A DNA stretch of 10,056 nt from contig CAYORM010000096.1 of the NCBI GenBank assembly GCA_964406375.1, positions 1-10,056 on the forward strand, given 5' to 3'. This document shows, one piece after another, positions 6,133 through 10,056 of the stretch; position 1 is the stretch's first letter, and every line of letters starts with the position of its first letter. The translations under genes and the position numbers were made by a program. The notes under the pieces are model-generated. The model was not told where the DNA came from. It did no database searches and worked only from the letters and a program-made list of their open reading frames with translations. The DNA is from CAYORM01 sp964406375 (GTDB lineage Bacteria; Pseudomonadota; Alphaproteobacteria; DSM-16000; Inquilinaceae).

Positions 6133-9100
6133 ATGTCGAAGGCTGAGATCGAACGGATCGGCGGGCGGTACGGGATCGCCGGATCCAGGGGGGATCGGTG
6201 GCGCCGTCTAGCGGTCACGACGGCGCTCACGACCGGCGTGGTTGCGGGGTTGGCCGGGCTGTCCACAGCACCCGCCGAGGCCGCCTGCGCACTGACCGAC
6301 ACCACCGTCAATTGCACCGTCGATGCCGATGCCGACGGCTATGCGGAAACCGTGACGGCCCCCGGCGAGGGGCGGGTTGTCAATGTCGCGGTCGATGTCA
6401 GCGCCAGTCCCGGAGCCGATGCTATCGTGATCGAGCTCGTCGGTTCGGGTGACGAAGGGGATGGCGGCGACATCGTCGTCGACCACACCGCCGGTACCGT
6501 CTCGAACATGTATTATCAGGGTGGCGGCTATCGGCTCGAAACCGATGGCGGCTCGATCACGGTCACGATCGGCGCCGATGCCGCCATCGCCACCGAGGGC
6601 CACGGCATCATCGTTTCCGGTGACACGATCGATATCGGGGTCGTCGGTCGCATCGACGGCAGCTACGGCATCCATGTCGTGCAGGGTGGTGCCGTCACCA
6701 TCATCAATTCCGGCGGCGCCGAGGCCGGCATCCATGGCAGCTTCAACGGCATCACGGTGGGGGATGTCGTCGGCAGCGGGATCTATGCGGAGTCGGTTGA
6801 GGTCGTGAATGACGGCGGGGCGATCACCGGCATAGTGTCGTCCGGCATCTCCCTGGCCGGCGTCGGCGGGGCGGCGACGGTCTCGAATGACGGCGGGACG
6901 ATCTTCGGCACCGATCAAGGCGTCCTCGCCTGGAGCATGGGCGGTGACGTCGACATCTCCAATGTCGGCGGCTCGATCACGGCCACGACCGGTTCCGGCG
7001 ACAGGTGGGTGACGCGGGCCGCGATCGATCTCTTCGGGGTCGACGGTGCGGTCGGCATCATCAATGATGACAGCACGCTTCAGGCCTATGACAACGGCAT
7101 CGCCGCCTGGGTCGTCGGCTCGTTCGACCTGTCCAACCAGGGCGGCACGATCGCCGGCCGCACCTACGGTGCAGACATTTATGCCGTCGGCGGCGATCGT
7201 CGTCGACAACCGCGGACAGGGGCGGATCACCGGCACCGCCGGCGACGGGATGTATGTCGGCGCCGTCTCCGGCGCGGTGCAGATCCTCAACAACGGTGCA
7301 CTCGCGGTCGATGATCCCGAGGCGGGCGGCGCCATCACCGGCACGAAATACGGCCTCTACATCACCGAGATCGAGGGCGGGGCGGTCACGATCGCCAACC
7401 ATTTCGGCGGGACGATCGAAGGAACGGCCAAGGTCGGTCTCTTCATCAGCGATGTCTCCGGCGAGGACATCTTCGTCGTCATCGCCAATGGCGGTGATGC
7501 CGACCGTGACGGCGGCACGATCAGCGGCGGCGACTATGGCATCGATCTCGCCTCGATCGGCGGGGGTGTGGAGATCGGCAACCGCTATGGCCGGATCGAG
7601 GGCGGCGGGGCGCTGCGCATCCAGGACGTCACGGGCGACGTCACCATCGACACGGTCACCGGCACCATCGAGGGAGATGCGGCTGCCGCCATCGTCACGG
7701 AGGGGATCTCCGGCCTCGTCACGATCGATACGAGGGGCGGCCTGATCCGCGGTTCGGGCGAGGCGGTCGACGCCACGGCCACCGGCATCACCATCGTCAA
7801 TGGCGGGGTGGCGGATGGCGCGGGGGGCGTTCTGTTCGGCCGTATCAGCGGTGGCGAGGGCCCGGTTCTCCTGCTCCACACCGACGCCTACGACCCGGTG
7901 GGGGAAACCGGCGGCGCGGTCATCGAGAACGGCGCCGGGGGTATCATCGCCGCCGATATCCTGTTCGGCGATACCGCCGATCTCGACGCGGCCGCCGGCG
8001 CGGTCGCCGTGCAGGCGACGGGCGGGCGGGTGCTGATCGAGAATGCCGGCACGCTGGTCGGGCGGCTCGATCTGACGCTGTCGGATGATGTCGTCGAGAT
8101 CCTCGGGGCCGGCGGCGCGCCCGGGACGGATGGTTGGGTCGTCACCGGCGACAGCGATTTCGGCGACGGCATGGATGCTCTCTTCAACGCCGGCCGGATC
8201 CGGATCATCGGCGAGGCGACCTTCCTCGGCCTCGAGACGTTCCGCAACGCCGGGTCGGGGCCGGATGGCGCCGTGGGGCTGATCGACATGCAGGACGGTG
8301 CGGCCGACGGGTTGCTCACCATCGGTGGCGACTATGATGGCGGCGCGGGGAGCGGGCTGCGCATCGACGCGGTGCTGCGCCGAGGGGGCGCCGCCGACCG
8401 GCTGGTGATCGAGGGGGCGGCGACCGGCGTGACCCGCGTCGCGGTTGCCGATCTCGGTGATGGCTGGTCGGGGTATGATCCCGAGGGAATCCTCGTCGTC
8501 GAGGTCGGGGCGGGGGCCGAGGGGGCGGGCTTCACCCTGGCCGGCGGCCCGATCGTTCGGGGCTTCTTCAGCTACGATCTGGTGCATGAGGCGGGCGCCG
8601 ACGCCGATCGCTGGTATCTGCGCAGCGCGGCGAATGAGACGGCGGATCAACTCGTCGAACTCGGCGTCGCCGCGCCGGAGCTCTGGCACCTCACGACGGG
8701 GCCCTGGGCCGACCGGATGGGGGAACTGCGCGGCATGGCGGGCGGTGACCCACGCGGCCAGACGGCTGCCTCATCCTTCGACGATACCCAGTTCGCGGCG
8801 CGGCCGGAGGCGATGGGGTCGATCCTCGCCGAGGATGCCGTGGTGGGCGTTCCGTCGGCGCCGCGCGGCGAGGTGGCGGTCTGGGCGCGGGCCTTCGGAA
8901 GCGGCGCCAGTTGGCGCACGATGGATCAACGGAGCTGGGGCGTTCAGACGGGGGTGGACCGGGCGGTCTGGAGGGGCAGGGATGATGCCCTCTTGCTGGG
9001 AGCGCTGCTGGGCTATGCGCAATCGACCCTCGATTTCGGCGATGTGAATGGCGAGGCCGAGCTGCGCGGCCCGATCTTCGGGGCCTATGCGAGCTATGTT

Positions 9101-9646
9101 GCCGGGCGGGCCCATCTCGACGCGCTGGTCAAGGCCGATTTCCTCGCCATCGATTACACCGTCCCCGGCGACGCGGCGGACACGAAGGGCGTCTCGCTGG
9201 GCGTGCAGCTCGAGGCCGGCTATCGGATCCACCTCGCCCCGGCGACCTTCCTCGAGCCGCGCCTCGGGCTGGCCTATGTCCGCAGCTCGATCGACGCCTT
9301 CGAGCTGATGGGCAGCCGCGTCACCTTCGAGGATGGCGAGAGTCTGCAGGGGCTGATCGGCCTTCGCGCCAGCACGACGCTCGATCTCGGCGGCGCACGG
9401 GCCGTACCCTTCGTGGCGGTCGATGTCGGGCGCGAGTTTCTCGGCGACGCCGCCGCCAGCATCGACAGCGCCGGTCCGGCCGTGGCCCTTTCCGAGGAGA
9501 CGGGCGGCACCTTCGGCCAGCTCGGTTTCGGCCTCGATCTCGTCGATCTCGGCGGTGGCGTCTCGGCCCATGCGCGTGGCGGCTATCGCTTCGGATCAGA
9601 TGTCGACGTCCTGTCCGGCAGCCTCGGCCTCCGGGTGCGCTGGTAG
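6133..9646 (+). CDS. Type Va autotransporter, beta-helix passenger and C-terminal beta-barrel (frameshift near 7195)
   Basis: Secreted surface protein of about 1171 residues once one frameshift is corrected. A signal peptide spans 1-50: a long charged start with DRWRRL, a hydrophobic core, then STAPAEA cleavage. Two Cys follow at 52 and 61 (CALTDTTVNC), usual in such proteins. The passenger (about 65-720) repeats N-x-G-G-x-I-x-G turns every 24-35 residues, typical of a right-handed beta-helix, and is acidic. Residues 727-830 match the autochaperone region (LLTIGGDYDGG, ADRLVIEGAATG). The barrel (about 912-1171, from VAVWARAFGSG) ends in LRVRW with the terminal aromatic needed for BAM insertion. 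At 7195 the frame breaks: VGGD in one frame continues as VVDNRGQGRITG in the next; unrepaired, translation stops at 7314 after 393 residues. The ATG at 6133 is chosen over 6043 because it gives a proper signal peptide and follows GGGGATCAGG. Passenger function, perhaps adhesion, is unknown. Confidence 0.92.
6541..7760 (+). repeat. Degenerate beta-helix coding repeats in the autotransporter passenger
   Basis: About twelve irregular units of 24-35 residues, each carrying a variant of N-x-G-G-[ST]-I-x-G followed by a G-[IVL]-x-[IVL] strand. Anchors include NDGGAITG (near 6808), NDGGTIFG (6886), NVGGSITA (6958), NQGGTIAG (7132), HFGGTIEG (7396), DGGTISG (7510) and RGGLIRG (7732). At DNA level two copies stand out: 6547-6572 and 6967-6992 share 26 nt with two differences (GGCGGCTCGATCACGG then [T/C]CACGA[T/C]CGG). 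The array explains the many open frames on the opposite strand. Confidence 0.75.
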
Positions 9647-9698
9647 CGCTGCGACGATACCCGCCCAAGCGCGCATTCCCGCCGGCTGCGCGGCTTGA

Positions 9699-9732
9699 GA
9701 AGGGCGTGCCGGCCGCGGCCGGTACGCCCTTC
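9699..9732 (+). terminator. Strong hairpin terminator after the autotransporter gene
   Basis: GAAGGGCGT (9699-9707) pairs with ACGCCCTTC (9724-9732). The inner GCCGGCC/GGCCGGT continues the stem with a single G-U pair, giving about 15 bp and a four-base loop. It lies 52 nt after the stop at 9646. The downstream sequence GTCCTTCC is only mildly T-rich, but stem length and position support termination. Confidence 0.75.
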
Positions 9733-9786
9733 GTCCTTCCGCGACCGGGGCCTTTCGGACGGGTCTGCCCGCCATATCAGCCGCAG

Positions 9787-9830
9787 GAAACGGTTGTTTC
9801 ATCGATAGTTCTTGACTTCATATACGAAAC
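9787..9830. promoter_or_regulatory. Palindromic operator/promoter region upstream of the Tat-protein gene
   Basis: GAAAC (9787-9791) and GTTTC (9796-9800) form a perfect inverted repeat around GGTT. A further GAAAC at 9826-9830 makes a second pair with the same GTTTC. Between them are TTGACT (9812-9817) and the near-palindrome TTCATATACGAA (9818-9829), the most AT-rich stretch near the gene. GAAAC-n-GTTTC sites are used by IclR/KdgR-type regulators, though the 4-nt spacer here differs from the KdgR consensus. TTGACT lacks a good -10 at 17 bp. This probably controls the gene at 9934. Confidence 0.4.
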
Positions 9831-9933
9831 ACCGCTTCCTAGGACCGGGGATGGGAGGATGGCGGGGGACAGTCCGTCCGCCGGTCATCCGCCGTGCCCT
9901 CGGGTGGTGGGGCAAGCCAGGAGGAGGACGATC

Positions 9934-10056
9934 GTGGACCAGAGACTGAGGCGCTTTCTCGACGCCAGGCTGCATGCACGGCTGGACCGCCGTCGCTTCA
10001 TTCAGGGAGCGGCCGGGCTCACGACGATGACCGTGCTGGGCGCGCCGCTGCGCGCG
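9934..10056 (+). CDS. N-terminus of a Tat-exported protein (partial, runs off window)
   Basis: Only 41 codons are present. A GTG start at 9934 is preceded by an excellent Shine-Dalgarno, AGGAGGAGG (9919-9927), with a 6-nt spacer. The protein begins MDQRLRRFLD, and after about 20 residues carries the twin-arginine motif DRRRFIQG, followed by a mildly hydrophobic, small-residue segment (AAGLTTMTVLGAPLRA). This is a Tat signal peptide, so the folded protein is exported to the periplasm, as for many solute-binding proteins and cofactor-containing enzymes. The mature part is outside the window, so I do not guess its function. The GAAAC/GTTTC repeats about 100 bp upstream suggest its own regulated promoter. 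Confidence 0.85.
   Translation, partial: MDQRLRRFLDARLHARLDRRRFIQGAAGLTTMTVLGAPLRA

Noticed and set aside
7061..8689. Long minus-strand open frame of 542 codons opposite the autotransporter
   Set aside because: It is antisense to the passenger, rich in Asp, Arg, Ala and Pro without any domain, and arises from GC-rich repeats; the plus-strand frame has signal peptide, autochaperone and barrel.
1..10056. CRISPR array, tRNA, rRNA or intact insertion sequence
   Set aside because: No regularly spaced direct repeats, no recognisable tRNA cloverleaf or rRNA segment, and no transposase were seen on either strand.

Overview
The window is about 10 kb of GC-rich DNA. Its G/C-ending codons, an autotransporter with two Cys just after the signal peptide, a 1-Cys peroxiredoxin, a GyrI-type AraC regulator and a Tat substrate fit an alphaproteobacterium with an outer membrane. 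I cannot name the genus from the sequence alone.

Layout. Positions 1-589 hold no gene I can defend, only two small GC-rich hairpins and an open minus frame running off the left edge. An AraC/GyrI-type regulator (590-1450, +) and a 1-Cys peroxiredoxin (1621-2280, +) follow. A PhnB-like VOC protein (2570-3049, -) converges on the peroxiredoxin. Upstream of it on the same strand is an OmpR-type response regulator (3147-3901, -), whose receiver and DNA-binding halves lie in different frames. Divergent from it, 88 bp away, is a membrane histidine kinase with a DISMED2 sensor domain (3990-5717, +). About 415 bp of more AT-rich DNA follows, with what looks like the tail of a dead minus-strand gene. 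Next is a large type Va autotransporter (6133-9646, +), split by a short frameshift in its beta-helix passenger and followed by a strong hairpin terminator. The right edge has a palindromic operator-like region and the first 41 codons of a Tat-exported protein (9934 to end, +).

How the parts may work together. The kinase and regulator form a divergent two-component pair. The autotransporter lies downstream of the kinase on the same strand, so surface display controlled by this system is possible but unproven. The AraC-type regulator and the peroxiredoxin suggest small-molecule and peroxide stress responses.

The notable feature is damage. The regulator has a frameshift in its linker. The kinase has lost about half of its seven-helix membrane domain, with an out-of-frame stretch left at the scar. 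The passenger has an apparent 2-nt deletion, and a small gene remnant sits between kinase and autotransporter. This is either real local decay or variation, or sequencing/assembly error; raw reads or a close relative would decide. I found no clear evidence of a wholly new system.
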